Assembly: GCA_030272585.1 (NCBI GenBank)
Contig: BSYQ01000001.1
Location: forward strand, 4,092,001-4,156,000
DNA: 64,000 bases
Reading direction: 5' to 3'
From: Bryopsis sp. KO-2023
Lineage: Eukaryota; Chlorophyta; Ulvophyceae; Bryopsidales; Bryopsidaceae
Part shown: piece after piece, positions 45,601 to 57,678 of the stretch
Layout: each line of letters begins with the position of its first letter
Numbering within the stretch: the stretch's first letter is position 1
Translations under genes and position numbers: made by a program
Notes under the pieces: model-generated
The model's input: only the letters and a program-made list of their open reading frames with translations
Told to the model about the DNA's origin: nothing
The model's database searches: none

Positions 45601-46400
45601 AGTTTACATCAACAGCTGGTTGGCACCCCTGTTCTGAGGTTTGTCATTAAATTTGATTTGAGGCGTCTAACAAGTGTGAAAATGGATGCGGTCCAGGTGT
45701 CAAAAATTCTTCACGAAATGGATGGGCTGCCTTGTTGGTGTATTTCTGCGAAGACTGGTGAAGGATTGGAGAAGTTGATGCCCTCTGTGGTTGAATTGTA
45801 CAGAAAATGGAACAAGAGGTAAGTCGGCCAACACAGGGATCAACCTTTCAGAAGCATGCATGTGGTTTTCTGAATTTGCTACAAGATCATGCTGCATGCA
45901 CATCGAAGTGTCAAGATTCTGTGGCTTCCTCTCGAACCTCGATCGATTGTTGGATTGAGTGTCAGAGTAGAAATTTACTTTATATTTAGCTCTTAGTGAA
46001 AATAATCGAAAATATATATATATATGTTTTCGAACTCAAATTATCATTACCTTTTTTTGTGATTTTTGTGTGGACCAGGGTGTCGACTCCAAACCTGAAT
46101 CGATGGATGAGAGAGCTCGACCTTCAGACGAGCGTAAAGGGAATGGCATCTGGGGGTTCCGACAGAGTCAAATTTGTCGCTCAATCGAAAATCCGCCCCC
46201 CCACATTCAAGCTCCAAGTGTCTGGAAGCAAGGGCCTCACGAAGACTCAACATCGGACTCTGATCAGGTCCCTGCGAAAGAATTTCGATTTTGCTGGGGT
46301 GCCAGTTCGGCTTCTGGTCGTGAATAAGAAATGGAAGGAGGCTGGGAGTACAAGCCCTCGCTTTCCGTTGCAGCCACGCATGGCGGCAAAATCAAGATAG
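42626..46400 (+). CDS. DER: Organelle-targeted double GTPase Der (EngA)
   Basis: Two tandem Ras-like GTPase domains plus a KH-like domain; Der aids 50S ribosome assembly in bacteria and plastids. Eleven exons (42626-42736, 43057-43131, 43349-43477, 43586-43656, 43843-43961, 44260-44639, 44740-44791, 44974-45206, 45433-45567, 45697-45818, 46079-46400) sum exactly to 583 codons. The first 35 residues ([20 protein letters not shown], then RSLSSTPAA) form a basic, acid-free presequence for mitochondrion or plastid. Domain 1: G1 GRPNVGKS, G3 DTSG, G4 NKAE. Domain 2: G1 GVPNVGKS, G3 DTAGW, G4 NKID, G5 SAKTGEG. The C-terminal domain has [13 protein letters not shown] and [13 protein letters not shown]. 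The inter-domain linker is about 75 residues and very acidic. The first G4 has Glu in place of Asp. Confidence 0.94.
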
Positions 46401-49400
46401 GGGTTTTGCGGGGGGGGGGGGGGGGTCCTGTTATAATGGACTTCTCATCAGTGTTCTCGGGGAAGAGTCATTCATGTTTGGGTTTGCAACATTGTTCGTA
46501 CACACCAAAACATTTTATTTTTTGATAGGAAAAAACAGAGGTGCAGTGGTGAGACTGTGTAGAGATATGAGGTCCATGTCAATTTTTAATTTTTGGAGTT
46601 CAAAAATCATACGAGGGAAGTTGATGAGAGTTTGCAGCATACATTACCACCCCTGAGGAAATTCCTCTTCAGAATCCTCAGAATCTTAACATTTTACATT
46701 TTACAACAGTTCAGGTGCACGCCTGGATTTCCACATGAAATCATTGATTGATACAACTTCCCTCCCCCTTGTTGGATTGATACAACTTCCCTCCCCCCTG
46801 TTGGATACGACACGCATACAAACACTGAAACGACTTATCACTCCTCATACATTTTTTTGAAACCACATCGTTGATGTTATTTTTTTTTATCGATCGATCG
46901 TCTGATTATGAAATCATCAACTTACTCGTTCCCACTTTTTTTGGTTCCCTTTTTTTTTAAAAAGGGGGGGTTGCATGCATGTCTGACCCACCCATCATCC
47001 CCTTTTCAATCAAACCCCCTCCCTATTCTTTGATCCTATTTCCTTCATTTTCTGTCTCTTCTCTTTCCCCTCCAGCGATGTCCCCAAAACAAAAAATTTC
47101 AAAAAGAGATAAAATCATATTGAGATGAGATGAAGAGGAAAGGAAAAAGGAGGATTGAAAACTAATCTACATTCCCCCCTGCTTCACAAAATTGTACCGC
47201 AGCTTTTTTCCTTTTTTTAAAAATCCTACATGCGGAGTTCTATTGATACTCGCATATTCTTCCTCCCACCCGCTGTCACGAACCCCTCCCCAGCCAGGAA
47301 CCTTGCATCTTGAAACATGCATGTTTGGAACCCAATTGAAAAACATAAAAAAATCCTTTTATATACACGTGCTTGCATAACTTTTTTTCCCTTTCGAAAA
47401 AAAGGATCCAAAAGGATGTTTTCTTTGGGAAAACACACCGTCAGTATTTTATCATCCCATAAATTATTTCTGGAAGTTCCTAGGATCAAGAGTGTGACTT
47501 CACGAGGGGCCCCTCTCCCCCCCCCCCCCAAAAAAAAAAGTTATCAAAATTATCGACGAAACAAAATGCTCATACAAGAAGCACAAATCCCATGACTTCG
47601 TGTCTTTTTTTTCGGAAACCCAACAAAAAAAAATGTATCAAGAGTGTGACATGACAAAGAAGCGTGACAGTTGTTTGATTCGAACATGAAAAACATCCCA
47701 TTTCTTATTTTTGTTTTTCGTTTTTTTTATATGTATTTTTTCAAGTAAAAACGTTTCATCTTACAAATCGACATTTCCAAATTTCCACAACCCTACAGCT
47801 TCTGCAGTGAAAATGTCCTTCAGCTCTTTCTTTCAAGTTGTTTGCCCCCCTGCTTTTTAAATGCTTCTCTGTTTCTTTCTTAACCTCCCCACCCCCCCCC
47901 CCTTTTCAAATATTCAAACATGATATTCGAATTCGAGGAAAAAAATAAATATAACCTTGCAGTCCAAGAAGCACCTTTTCACATATGTCTGCTGTGCATA
48001 TTATCAGGACTACCCCCACCCCCCCCCCTCCCCCAAAAAAAAATCCAAAAAGGATTAACAATTCAAACACAAAAATCGAACGATACCTCCCTTTCTTCAC
48101 GAAAACAAAAAAAAGAGTCCGTTTGCAGTCCGAACTGCAACAGCTGCTTTTTTTTATTTTCCAACATATTTTTGAGGTTTAATATAACTAACACACAGCA
48201 TGGTGTCTGGAAAAAAAAAAGAAAATGAAAAAGAAAGGCTGGATTGAATTCCTCTATCCTTCTAGTAGTTTTTTTTTTTTTTTAGATTTTTTTTGAATTT
48301 GTTTTTTTTGTCGAAAAACACTGATTGTACCCGCATTGAGCATCAGGCTGGAAAGTCAGTTTACTACCACCTTTTGAATTTCCTCCTTGAAAAACCTACC
48401 CCTTCTTTTGTAAGGGTTTCTCAATTTTTTGTCTTTCCAAGAAACTGACTTTCCACATAGACATACCCAAATTTAAACCCAAAAGGACCTGACACAAAAA
48501 AAAAGAAGGAAAAAAACGCCCAGAATTAAATCCCTGAATAACCCACAGTGAACACCACATCTCGCGAAATGACATATTACCCAAACTGATTCCCATCCTT
48601 AAAAAGCCCCCCCCCCCCCTTTTCTTTTTCCCCCCATCCTTCTGGTGAGGTGTAAGTGCATGTTTCTTTTTTTTATCAATCGTATTTTCTTGTTTTTTCT
48701 TAATGACATATATTCCTTCATCCTGAGCACCTATCCACTAACGAACAACAATTCCAAAAAAAAAGAGGCAAAGCAATATAAAAAAAACTATCGAAAAACG
48801 CTTTTTTTTAACACGTTATAAATGACACGATTAACCCGAATGCACTGCCCTCAGGGTTTTCTTTTTTTCTTTGTTTTTATCAACCATTTTGAACCCTCAT
48901 CATCTTTCGGGGGAGGGAAAAAAAAGGGAAAAAAAATACGTTCCCCACGTTAATCTGATTCCAAAAATATGGACCCGAAACATGGATCAATTTCATTTCA
49001 TTTCCCTTTCCTTTTACCACCCACCCCCCAAAAAAGCAGAGCAAGCATTTTTTTTTTCTTTTTTCCCCCGTGGTAAATCTCTCCATCTTGGATAAAAACA
49101 CTCTTTTCTTTCTGATTTTCAGGCTTACCACATTTTTTTTGGAAATTTTTTTTTTTGCCACCTTTTCTCTCTTTTCCAACCCCCTGGAAAAAATTCCCAA
49201 AATCCCCAAAATCCCCGATCATTCCATTTCAGCCAGAACACCTGATATGCAGAACCAATTGCATTGCCTTTTTTTTCTATGCATTTCTTCCGCCAAGGCT
49301 AACCAAAAAAAAAAACTCGCAACACGAACAAAATAAAAAAGCAAAAAGAAATGACAAAACAAAAAAAAGGCAACAGACTGCTCAGATGCCTTTAAACTTC

Positions 49401-50339
49401 CCACTCAACTACGAAATTGAGTTTATTGTATTTCTTTTGCTCAAACTTCCTTTCTTTTTCTACCACCTCGAATATTTTGAATATTTTTTTCACGCCCCGA
49501 AGCCGATTTGGGTTCTTCCAGAGGGGGGGAAAAGAAAAGGTAAAAAAAACCCAAAAAAATGCCAGCAATCCCAAAACAGAAAATGAACACCCAAACTGCA
49601 CCCACGTAAATCAAAAAAAAAAAAGGTTTGGAGAAAGCAGAGCTCCTCACCTTGCAAAAAGAACTCTCATTATTTTTTTTTCCCCTTTCAAAAGTAAAAA
49701 CAAGCCAGATCACACACGATTGGTTTTTTTAATTAATGATTTCTTCCATTGAAATATATACCTGGCACTAAAAACACTTGCATACAGCTCAAAAAGAAAA
49801 AAAGAAAAAAAAACGCACTTGTATGTCCAAAAAAAAATGAATGGCTCATTGTCTACACTCCTCCTTGAATGTAAAAATTCTTTTTCGAACGATCAATGCC
49901 CAACGGCTTCTCCCTCCTCTTTTTTTTAAATCCCTTTTCTTTATGTTTTTTTTCCCCTTTAGAAAATGCACACCAATTATGCCAATCACTAGTGCCTATA
50001 TTCCTCTTTGCTTTTTTTTTTCTTTGGGAATTTTTTTTTACCACTTCAAGCCAAACCCCCCAAATAAAACAAAAAAGCACCATAACTTATAATTTGAAGA
50101 ACAAAACAAACAAACAGAGGATCACCGATCGAGCACTGACAGATCTTCTCAGCCCTTTTTTCCAATTCATAAGATATCCACGCTACACACGTAAAAATAT
50201 GCAGGACTTATATGTTTTTCAAAAACAACAGAGAAAAAAAAACACTAACCCATCAATTCTGATGCGGTTGAAACACTTTCAATTGTTTTTTCTCTTTTTC
50301 TTCTTCTTCTTTTTCCAGCCAACCTAGTATTGAGCACTC
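46401..50339. other. 3.9 kb gene-free low-complexity DNA
   Basis: A/T-rich with many homopolymer runs: G-run 46410-46425, C-then-A runs near 47517-47539, 48018-48043 and 49021-49036, C-run near 48606. Long open frames here are Phe/Lys-rich shadows of the runs. I see no exon with plausible splice borders, no RNA gene and no mobile element. It separates the Der gene from the 3' end of a PPR gene. Confidence 0.55.
46747..46804. repeat. Two-copy 29-bp tandem repeat
   Basis: Two adjacent 29-base units (46747-46775 and 46776-46804) beginning ATTGATACAACTTCCCTCCC; they differ by one base. Downstream of Der, in non-coding DNA. Confidence 0.9.
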
Positions 50340-51383
50340 CTATCCACTTGAGTGAGAAATGACATGTGGAGGCAACAGCAAGATCCTGCCGTCGATCACG
50401 AAAGAAGCTCCTTGGACCGACCCTGAGGAGGAGGAGTCCGACTCCAGGCACGTTTCAGCATACTCCAGCGTGCTGCTGTCCACCGCGATGCTCCAGGACC
50501 ACATGTGATTCAAGACATCCAACACTTGATCCTGGGTGCCCCCGTTGATAAGATTCCTCAGCAAAGAATTCATCGTGTCGGCCTCCAGAGGCACGCCAGC
50601 GGTGCGCATTTCGTCGAAGAGCTGATGCGCCATGTCTGTCAATCGACCCGCCTCCAGCACAAGCATCAGAGCATGAATCGTTCCCGACTCCGCGCGCCGC
50701 CCCAGTTGCTGCATTTTCATGAAAAACGCGAGCCCCTTTCGAACCTCACCCACGTAAGCGCAGTACTCGAGGAACCCAGCGTACGCTTGAGCTGGGCCTG
50801 GAATGCCCTTATCGTGGAGCTCGTTCAGGATTTCCTCTGCGCGACCCCAGGTGCCGCTCTTTACGCAGATTTCTACCACGCAGAACAGGGTGGCTCTGTC
50901 GGGTTCGATGTCCGCCTCCACCATTTCGTGGAAAAATTCCAATGCTGTGGTGTAGAGCCCTCCTCGCTCGCACGCAGCGATCACGGCGCTGTAGGTCACC
51001 CTCGACGGTTTGCACTCCGGATCGAACCGTGCGTCCTCCTTCATCTCGTCAAAGTACTGCAGCGCCAGGCCCCACTGCCCTGCGTTATTGAAAGCGGATA
51101 TCATAGCGGAGTAGGTGTATTTGTTCGGCTTCAGGGGAGTGATCGACTCTGAGTCGGGGCATATCATGGATTCGAACACCTCGATCGCCTTTTCCCACTG
51201 GCCCAAGCCACCGCACATGACGATCAATTTGGTGAAGGCTGGCTCTTTCGGACCGAACGTGCAAGTCTCGATCCATTTGCGCACTTCGCCCGTTCCAACA
51301 TTCGCCACCATGATCGCTCTCTTCAGCGAGTTCATGTCTGGCGCAGGACCAGATTTCAAAGCCGATGCACGCCTCCTTCCCAT
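50340..51383 (-). CDS. Pentatricopeptide repeat (PPR) protein 1
   Basis: PPR proteins bind organelle RNA through tandem 35-residue helical hairpins. This one is a single exon of 347 residues from the ATG at 51383 (MGRRRASALKSGPAPDMNSL). Recognisable repeats include PNKYTYSAMISAFNNAGQWG, SRVTYSAVIAACERGGLYTT and PDRATLFCVVEICVKSGTWG, then weaker ones down to about residue 300. It has no DYW or E extension. The reading frame stays open upstream of the ATG with a basic, Ser-rich run, so a longer targeting region or a 5' exon is possible. It is a clear paralogue of the PPR gene at 56.4-57.7 kb, sharing the head segment (DMNSLK...GTGEVRKWIETCTF versus DMDTLK...GTGDVREAIRSCTF). Target organelle is unknown. 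Confidence 0.88.
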   Translation of the reverse strand: MGRRRASALKSGPAPDMNSLKRAIMVANVGTGEVRKWIETCTFGPKEPAFTKLIVMCGGLGQWEKAIEVFESMICPDSESITPLKPNKYTYSAMISAFNNAGQWGLALQYFDEMKEDARFDPECKPSRVTYSAVIAACERGGLYTTALEFFHEMVEADIEPDRATLFCVVEICVKSGTWGRAEEILNELHDKGIPGPAQAYAGFLEYCAYVGEVRKGLAFFMKMQQLGRRAESGTIHALMLVLEAGRLTDMAHQLFDEMRTAGVPLEADTMNSLLRNLINGGTQDQVLDVLNHMWSWSIAVDSSTLEYAETCLESDSSSSGSVQGASFVIDGRILLLPPHVISHSSG

Positions 51384-53682
51384 GGCTGCGAATGAACGTA
51401 TCGAAAAAACACTTTTTTTTTTACCACGACGGGCAATATGTGATAAAGACTCGAGACAATATTTATGGGGGGAAGGAGCACGAGAGCAGCGTGTAATGGG
51501 GAGGAAAAAATCGCTCCGTTTTTTGTGCCGGGTAACATCGGACCCCGTGGTCCGGATACTAGAGAGCTCGCGTTTGATGCGACAATGAAGCCTTTCCTCG
51601 GATGCGTTGGAGTTTTTTGTGGTGGCTACTCTCCACGCTCGGCCCAGCCAACCTCCCCCTACCACAATGAGTTCACAAACGCACACATAACCTGCCAATC
51701 GACGCCTGCAATGTGGCCTGTCGTGTGCTCAACCACGTCGCTTGATGCGAACCAGACCTCATCGTCGGCTCTGTTATGCACGCTCCAACGTTCAGGGGTC
51801 ATCACAGGATTTCCGTGATCACCGCCACAGCACCAAGTGGCGGCTGCGGCTGCGGTTGATGGCTGTTCGCGATTGCAATTTGCAGGAATATATATTGGGC
51901 TGAGCATTTATACACCACAGACAGACAAACACAAACAGATATATGATATGGAATGGTAACGCCTCGGGACGTCGAAGGTGTTCGTTTGCGAAGAATCAAC
52001 TTGAGGGGTTTTCCACAAAGCTGTATCGTCTCAGGACATTTTCGAGAGGGGCACGGGTGAATTGGGAAGAAACGAGGAGAAAATAGGGAATTTTGAGCAG
52101 ACTGTTCATGTGGGTGGGTGGGTGTGGTGTGCTTCCATTGAGGATCATGCGTTCAAATAATCATGCTTGGCTCTGCTTACAATTCCACACCAAGGTAACA
52201 AAAATCCCATTTTTTGATTGGCTCTGAGGCACAACCAAGCAGCGACCTACCCGTGTTGTCCAAAATGCTGTTTATTCCAACAGATTTTCCCTGATCCCAA
52301 ATCGTTCCCCTGACAATGCCGAAATCCTAATCACCCACCTACCTTCTGTAATTCTTTTTTTTTTTTCCTCAGTTCAGAAATTTTGCAACAAAAAGAAAAA
52401 AAAAGGAAAAAAAAAGAAACAAAAAAAAAACACCAGGTCAATGCTGGTCAATAATTGGAGTTCCAAATATTTTGTTCGCTTTTGATAAGTTCTCCCAAAA
52501 TCTTTTTCGCGTTTTTTTGATCAAATCAATATTCCTACCATTTTACTGCTACACATGTCGATACACATGTATAATATGCATTCCTGTGGTTTCCCCCCCC
52601 TCCCCTTTCCCCCCCCCATTTCAAATCAGTAAATGCAAAAGCTGGACTTCCTATCGATTATTTTTCCAACTTCGACAAACCTTTCTTATCGGGCATCACA
52701 CAAAATAAAGGTATAAAAAAAAGATGGTTTTAAAAAAGAAAAGAAAAGGATTTAACATATATAATCAAAAAAAAAACAAGCAAGACTAACCAACCGACGG
52801 AAGAACCCTTTCTCTGTGAAACATTCCCCCCCTCCCACCCCAAATAACCCCCTTTTCTCCCCTTTTTTTCTTTCTTTTTTTCTCTTTTTTCTCCTCTTGA
52901 TTTTTCTCCCCTTCTTGCATCCTGGTTAGTTTTTTTTTTCTTTTTTCTTTTTTTTTTGCCTCTTTTCGACCTTTAAAATTCACAAGGCCCATGATCACAT
53001 CCATTTGTATATACAGAAGATATATAAACATATTAATATAACGACAGAGATATATATGTGTATATATATATATATTTCCCCTTGAGCCCAAGAAAAAAAA
53101 AATGAAAAAAAAAAGAAAAGTAAAAAAACAAGAAGAAGAAAAAAAAAGCCTCAAAATGATAGTATTAATCACCTCCTGATTTAGAACAGTAATTTTCATT
53201 CCACACATCCTTGATTCAGGGAAGGTCTTTTCAAAAGTAGTAATAGCAATGCTTCTTTTTGTGTTTTTTTTTTGTTCGTCTTTCTTTTATTCAGAACAAT
53301 TAGTCATGTCACACAGACCTCATTCACGCTGTTATTGCAGATTATTTGATCACACATCAGCAATAAAAAGAAAAAGCGCCACTGTCGAGACTTGTCAAAT
53401 ACTCCCATTTTAGCTCGTGTTTTTGATTGAATATTTCCAGAGAAAAAAAACAGACCTTGCCCATCCTGAGAGAAAAAAACAAAACAAACAAAAAAAATAA
53501 TCAACATTGTCATGACAGACATAGAGCTGGGCGTAAATATCACTGTGCGAATGAACAAGGTTGCCTGGAGCTTCCAGCCTCTGCGCAATTCATATTGAAC
53601 CATAATAATCATTACTATCCATTTCTTTATCTACATCCCAAACCCACATTATGAATAACTATCCATTTCTTTATTTAAATCC
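51384..53682. other. 2.3 kb spacer upstream of PPR protein 1
   Basis: 51384-52000 has ordinary composition and presumably the PPR promoter. 52350-53300 is dominated by A-, T- and C-runs and a (TA)n-like stretch near 53049-53076. No supported exon. The 3' end of the NPF-motif gene enters at 53683. Confidence 0.5.
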
Positions 53683-54927
53683 CTAAAACCCACATTTTCC
53701 AACCTGAAATGCCCCCACTTTATAAAAACAAGTCGAAAAAAAAACTTGAAAAACTTCAGTCGCTCACCAGTTCTCCTGCCAATGGTCATCGCCAGTGCAG
53801 ACTCACATTCACTTCGTCCTCGTCGCCGGATGGTTTGTGAGCTTCGATCGGCGGGAAAAATACGGGCTGCTCGAATCCAGCGTTCAATGACATCGGCGAC
53901 GCCCAGCAACCACTCTCGGACGTCAAACAAGGTTCGGGTTGTTGATTCTGCGGCTCGCAATCGCTGCCCGCCAGCTTCTGACAATTTAATTCGATGAATC
54001 GGGTGTAGTCGATATCTAAAAATGAGCACAGCTGCGAATCCATCAGAGCGTCTTTCTCGAACTCGCTCCGCGCTTCGACGGAATCGCTGTCGGAATCGCT
54101 GTCCAACAAACTTGGGCTCTCCGATCGCAGCGAATCTGGCGACGGTTGTTTTACTAACAACTCCGTTACGTCTTGGGGTCCAGCGGAACCGCTGGCTCGA
54201 ACAGCGTGGCGAGGTAACTGTGGTGCTCTCGGAATCAAGCTTGGTCTTGGTGGTACGCCGGGGCAACGGGGACGATTCCCTTGCTCCGGCGGCTTGTTTT
54301 CTGGTGCTTGACTGCGCTGGTTGGGGCCGGATGAAGACTCGAAAGGATTCTGATTGGTTCGGGTCAAGTCGTCAAATTCGGAGGCTACGTCGGCCACCGA
54401 GCTGCCAAAACTGGACTCGATAAAAAACACGTCTTCGCTCAACGACGACCTCGGAGAGGAGGGCTGCCACGAGTCACGTGGAGGCGCCTCCCCCTGCGAA
54501 AAATTATCTTGAGTGAGAATCGTCCAAGATCGGGTGCTGGACAAGGGAGAGTCCAAAGCTCTAGGGCTCGCGCTCCCAGAGAGGCAAGCTGTGAAGCACT
54601 TGCCCCATTCGAAAGGGTTCCTGACCCTTTTTTCCTTATCTGCGATTTCCTGATCGAAAAACACAAGCAGCAAAAAACGTCGGTTAGGGCAAGGTACAGC
54701 GGCTCCAGGGCTTCACACCCCGACATAGCCCACAGCTTTCGATAACGCCCACAGAACGAGAAACTGCGAACAGGGTCCGCTACCTTCATTTTGCCGTTGA
54801 GGTGTGCGGACTTGGCGAACAGAGAAACCATGAGCCTGCAGCACCCATCGCGAGACATATGGAGTCCGAGGCAAGTGATGTGAGGCGCCCCCTCGGAAGA
54901 GGCTGAGCAAGAAGAAGATATCATCAT
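53683..54927 (-). CDS. Disordered protein with NPF motifs, function unknown
   Basis: Three exons (54927-54784, 54649-53807, 53703-53683) join in phase to 335 residues; the last exon encodes only VGKCGF and stop, with an AATAAA 14 bases after the stop. The N-terminal 48 residues are Cys/Ser-rich (HITCLGLHMSRDGCCRLMVS). Two NPF tripeptides occur (RNPFEWGK, NQNPFESS), the classical ligand of EH domains in endocytic adaptors. There is a Pro/Arg-rich centre and a Ser/Asp cluster (LLDSDSDSDSVEARS). A role in membrane traffic is only inference from the NPF motifs. The gene lies between the two PPR paralogues, all on the same strand. Reading through the first intron is also open, so the donor at 54783 is a prediction. 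Confidence 0.65.
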
Positions 54928-55101
54928 TGTACATTGACAGTACGGATCGATGGTGGACAATTTTCCGTGAGACTCACATTTTCATCGTTGCGACAAGACG
55001 CGCGTCGAGGTACGACGAAGCCAATACTTTGGAGGACGGTGTGGGGAGAAAAAACGCACAGCAACACAACCGATGATGTGTCCCCAAGCGATCCACCAGC
55101 G

Positions 55102-55281
55102 ATGGAGCTCGGAAATTGCAGTGTGATCGCGCGCGAGCTGGAGCAGTGTTTCTTTTCTTCTTACCCAGTGAGGAAAGTTACAACAAAAAACGACGAAGCC
55201 CTTCGCAGCAGCTTCCCACACATAACCCCCTCTGTTGGAACCCTCTCCACCCATGCCCAACAAAATCAGTTCACCCAATGA
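55102..55281 (+). CDS. Possible short open frame, divergent from the NPF gene
   Basis: An ATG at 55102 opens 59 codons (MELGNCSVIARELEQCFFSS, then YPVRKVTT...). A GT donor follows after about 22 codons (CCA|GTGAGG), so this may instead be the first exon of a gene whose other exons I cannot find. The first 22 residues look like a real helix with two Cys ten apart. Weak support. Confidence 0.2.
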   Translation: MELGNCSVIARELEQCFFSSYPVRKVTTKNDEALRSSFPHITPSVGTLSTHAQQNQFTQ

Positions 55282-56431
55282 AACCCTCCACATAACTGCT
55301 TTTCGACCCCCCAAAAAAACCCACTGAAACTGTGTACGATGAATCCTCCACCCTTCCAATTTCAAACTCTCGAGAAAAAAAAAAACACTCTCCGTATCGA
55401 GCTCGAGATGAAGTAAGACAAAAACCACATCGAGCCATTTCACAGGAACACAGGACTCTGGCTAAAATCAATGCATACAAAACTTTGACCGGGCCCAACC
55501 TCCGCCAGCCAGGAGTCCTTCTGTTCCATCAAATTGTCTTCATATAAATATCACCAAGCATTCAAACAAAAGTTTTCCCCCCAAACACATTTTTTTCCAA
55601 TCATAGTCCATCCATTGATGCTTCTAACTTAGGAGGGAAAACATCACCACGAGAAAAAACCAAGTTCTCTTCAAATTTCTCCATTTTGAATTGTATTTTT
55701 CAACCCCAACATTTTTTTTTTCTGTTTCTTTAGATATGTTTATATATCTTGAGATATGATCTTGAATCCTTGACCCACCGTACGAGAACCACGCACGGCA
55801 AACTATTACCCCCAAAACTGCAGGCAAAAAAAATGCAGTCTGTGCATTTTGTAACTACCAACCGAAGACGTCTGCGCCGTCTCAGAAAATATATATTGTG
55901 CGACACTACTGCAATTAAAAAAAAAAGTTTCTTGGTCTTGAAACTGCAAAGCGGATGATTGATCCACAAGGTTGAAAATCGAGACCGGTAAAAGAAGGCA
56001 CCCCTCGATTTCCAAACATATAAATGCATTTTTCTTTTCGTTTTTTTTCCCCTTGTGATCCAGCACCCCTTCTAACAGTGCCAGCCCCTGTCACTCCAAC
56101 ACCTGCCGCGAATGACAGTAGCCGCACTTTTTCTTTTCCATTATTCAACCTACCCAAACAGTCTTTTTGTTTCTTTTTTTTTCTGATTGTTTTGTTTTTT
56201 TCCCCCCTCTCCCTTTTGAAAAAGTCTTTTCACAATATTCCACAACAATACTGCAAAATACCTAAAAACGGATCAATACATTTTCTTCACGGCTCGTGAA
56301 ATTATGACAAAAGGCCTAAAAAGGTACAAACAAAACACTGATGGTGCTGAGGATGCGGGCAAGTCCCCCTGGCTCCACCCCATTGCCCTGACATTCCCCA
56401 CACAGCACAGAAACCCCCAAGAATTATATGA
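55282..56431. other. 1.15 kb spacer downstream of PPR protein 2
   Basis: A/T-rich with runs near 55705, 55918, 56041 and 56175. The longest open frames lack splice support. A small inverted CTTGTG...CACAAG-type arrangement and scattered ATATAT stretches are present; no gene or RNA is supported. It contains the PPR 2 3' UTR. Confidence 0.4.
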
Positions 56432-57678
56432 TCACTCCCCACACACCAAAAAGTGTGCTGCAAGATTGTGCTTCCCCGCAGCCCTGCAAGCTTCTGCAAC
56501 CACCCCCAGCGATTCACGGCAAGGTAACAAGCCGGATCGATGCATCCCTTGCAGCACACTCAAGGAGCATTGCCAGCGCCCGGCCGCAGCCAAGAGCGAC
56601 AATGCCATGTTATAGGTTTTCCCATCGATGGGCATCCCACTGCCCTCCATCGAATTCAGCAAGTCCATGGCGTAAGAGTCCTGACCTCCGGCCAACAGGC
56701 CGCTCATCAGCGCTCGACAGCAGTGTACATCGGGCTGAATCCCGGCCATTTGCATGGTCAGGAAAATATCCACCGCCTCCCGGTAGCTCTCAGCGGTGGC
56801 GTAATGCATCAACAGTTCGTAATAGATTCCCAACGGAGCGGCGAAGCCACGGCGATGCGCATCGTCCAGTATATCTGTGGCCATGGAAAACTGTTTGCTT
56901 TTCATGCAGGACCAGAGCACGCAGGAGTACGTCGCCTGGTCCGGCACGACACGCGCTGCTTTCATCTCGCCGAACTTGGCTATGGCTTCATCGTACATAC
57001 TGCCGCGTTCGCAAGCAGCGATGACCGCGCCATACGAGACCTGCAGCGTGCAGCACAAACATAAATATATTGCAGCACTGTTTCACACGCAACGAACACT
57101 CGACGAACCATCGCTGAACAGCGACCGGCACAGATTTCTTCCATCTGCAGCCACGGTACCGCTCGGAACAACGGAAGTCTTGATTCATCACAATACCCAC
57201 CCACCTGGTTTGGTCGACATCCCGGGTCGCTCTTTGACGCCTTCTGCATAGCGTAGAACACCTCCAGCGCCCGTTTCCACGCACCGCAACAGGAGCACGC
57301 GGTGATCAGGGCAGAGTACGTGTACTTGTTAGGTCTCATCCCCCTCACCACTTTCATAGCTTCGAACACCTCCATGGCTTTGCGCAAGTCCCCCATGCGA
57401 CCAGCCAACTCAATCAGCGCGGTGAACGCCTGCTCGCGCGGCTTGAAAGTACACGACCTGATGGCCTCTCTGACGTCCCCGGTCCCGGACTTGGCGGCAA
57501 CGATTCGGATCTTCAACGTATCCATATCCCAGGCGGATTTGTTCAAGTCCTTCGAGAAAAAACTGAACCCGAGCTCCAATCCTCGGTTGAGTTCGCCGCC
57601 CTTCGCCCTATTTCTCGGTCGACCAGCGCCGGGAGACCTGCTCTCGTTACGAAAGCCTTTCACATATCCAGGAGCCAT
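56432..57678 (-). CDS. Pentatricopeptide repeat (PPR) protein 2
   Basis: Paralogue of PPR protein 1. Two exons (57678-57205 and 57040-56432) join in phase to 360 residues. The N-terminus is basic (MAPGYVKGFRNESRSPGAGR). Repeats include PNKYTYSALITACSCCGAWK, then after the intron VSYGAVIAACERGSMYDEA, PDQATYSCVLWSCMKSKQFS, PLGIYYELLMHYATAESYRE, PDVHCCRALMSGLLAGGQDS and GKTYNMALSLLAAAGRWQCS. There is no DYW or E domain. The intron falls between two repeats (after CRPNQ); the matching place in PPR 1 (CKPSR then VTYSAV) is uninterrupted. It is divergent from the DysF-lipase gene. An organelle RNA-processing role is inferred from the family. Confidence 0.88.

Noticed and set aside
48880-50100. Open frames of 70-140 codons on both strands
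   Set aside because: Same reason: low-complexity runs, with frames on opposite strands mirroring each other.
54982-55443. 153-codon open frame on the minus strand
   Set aside because: Overlaps the upstream region of the NPF gene; its Trp/Arg-rich content resembles nothing known and it has no upstream or downstream gene signals.
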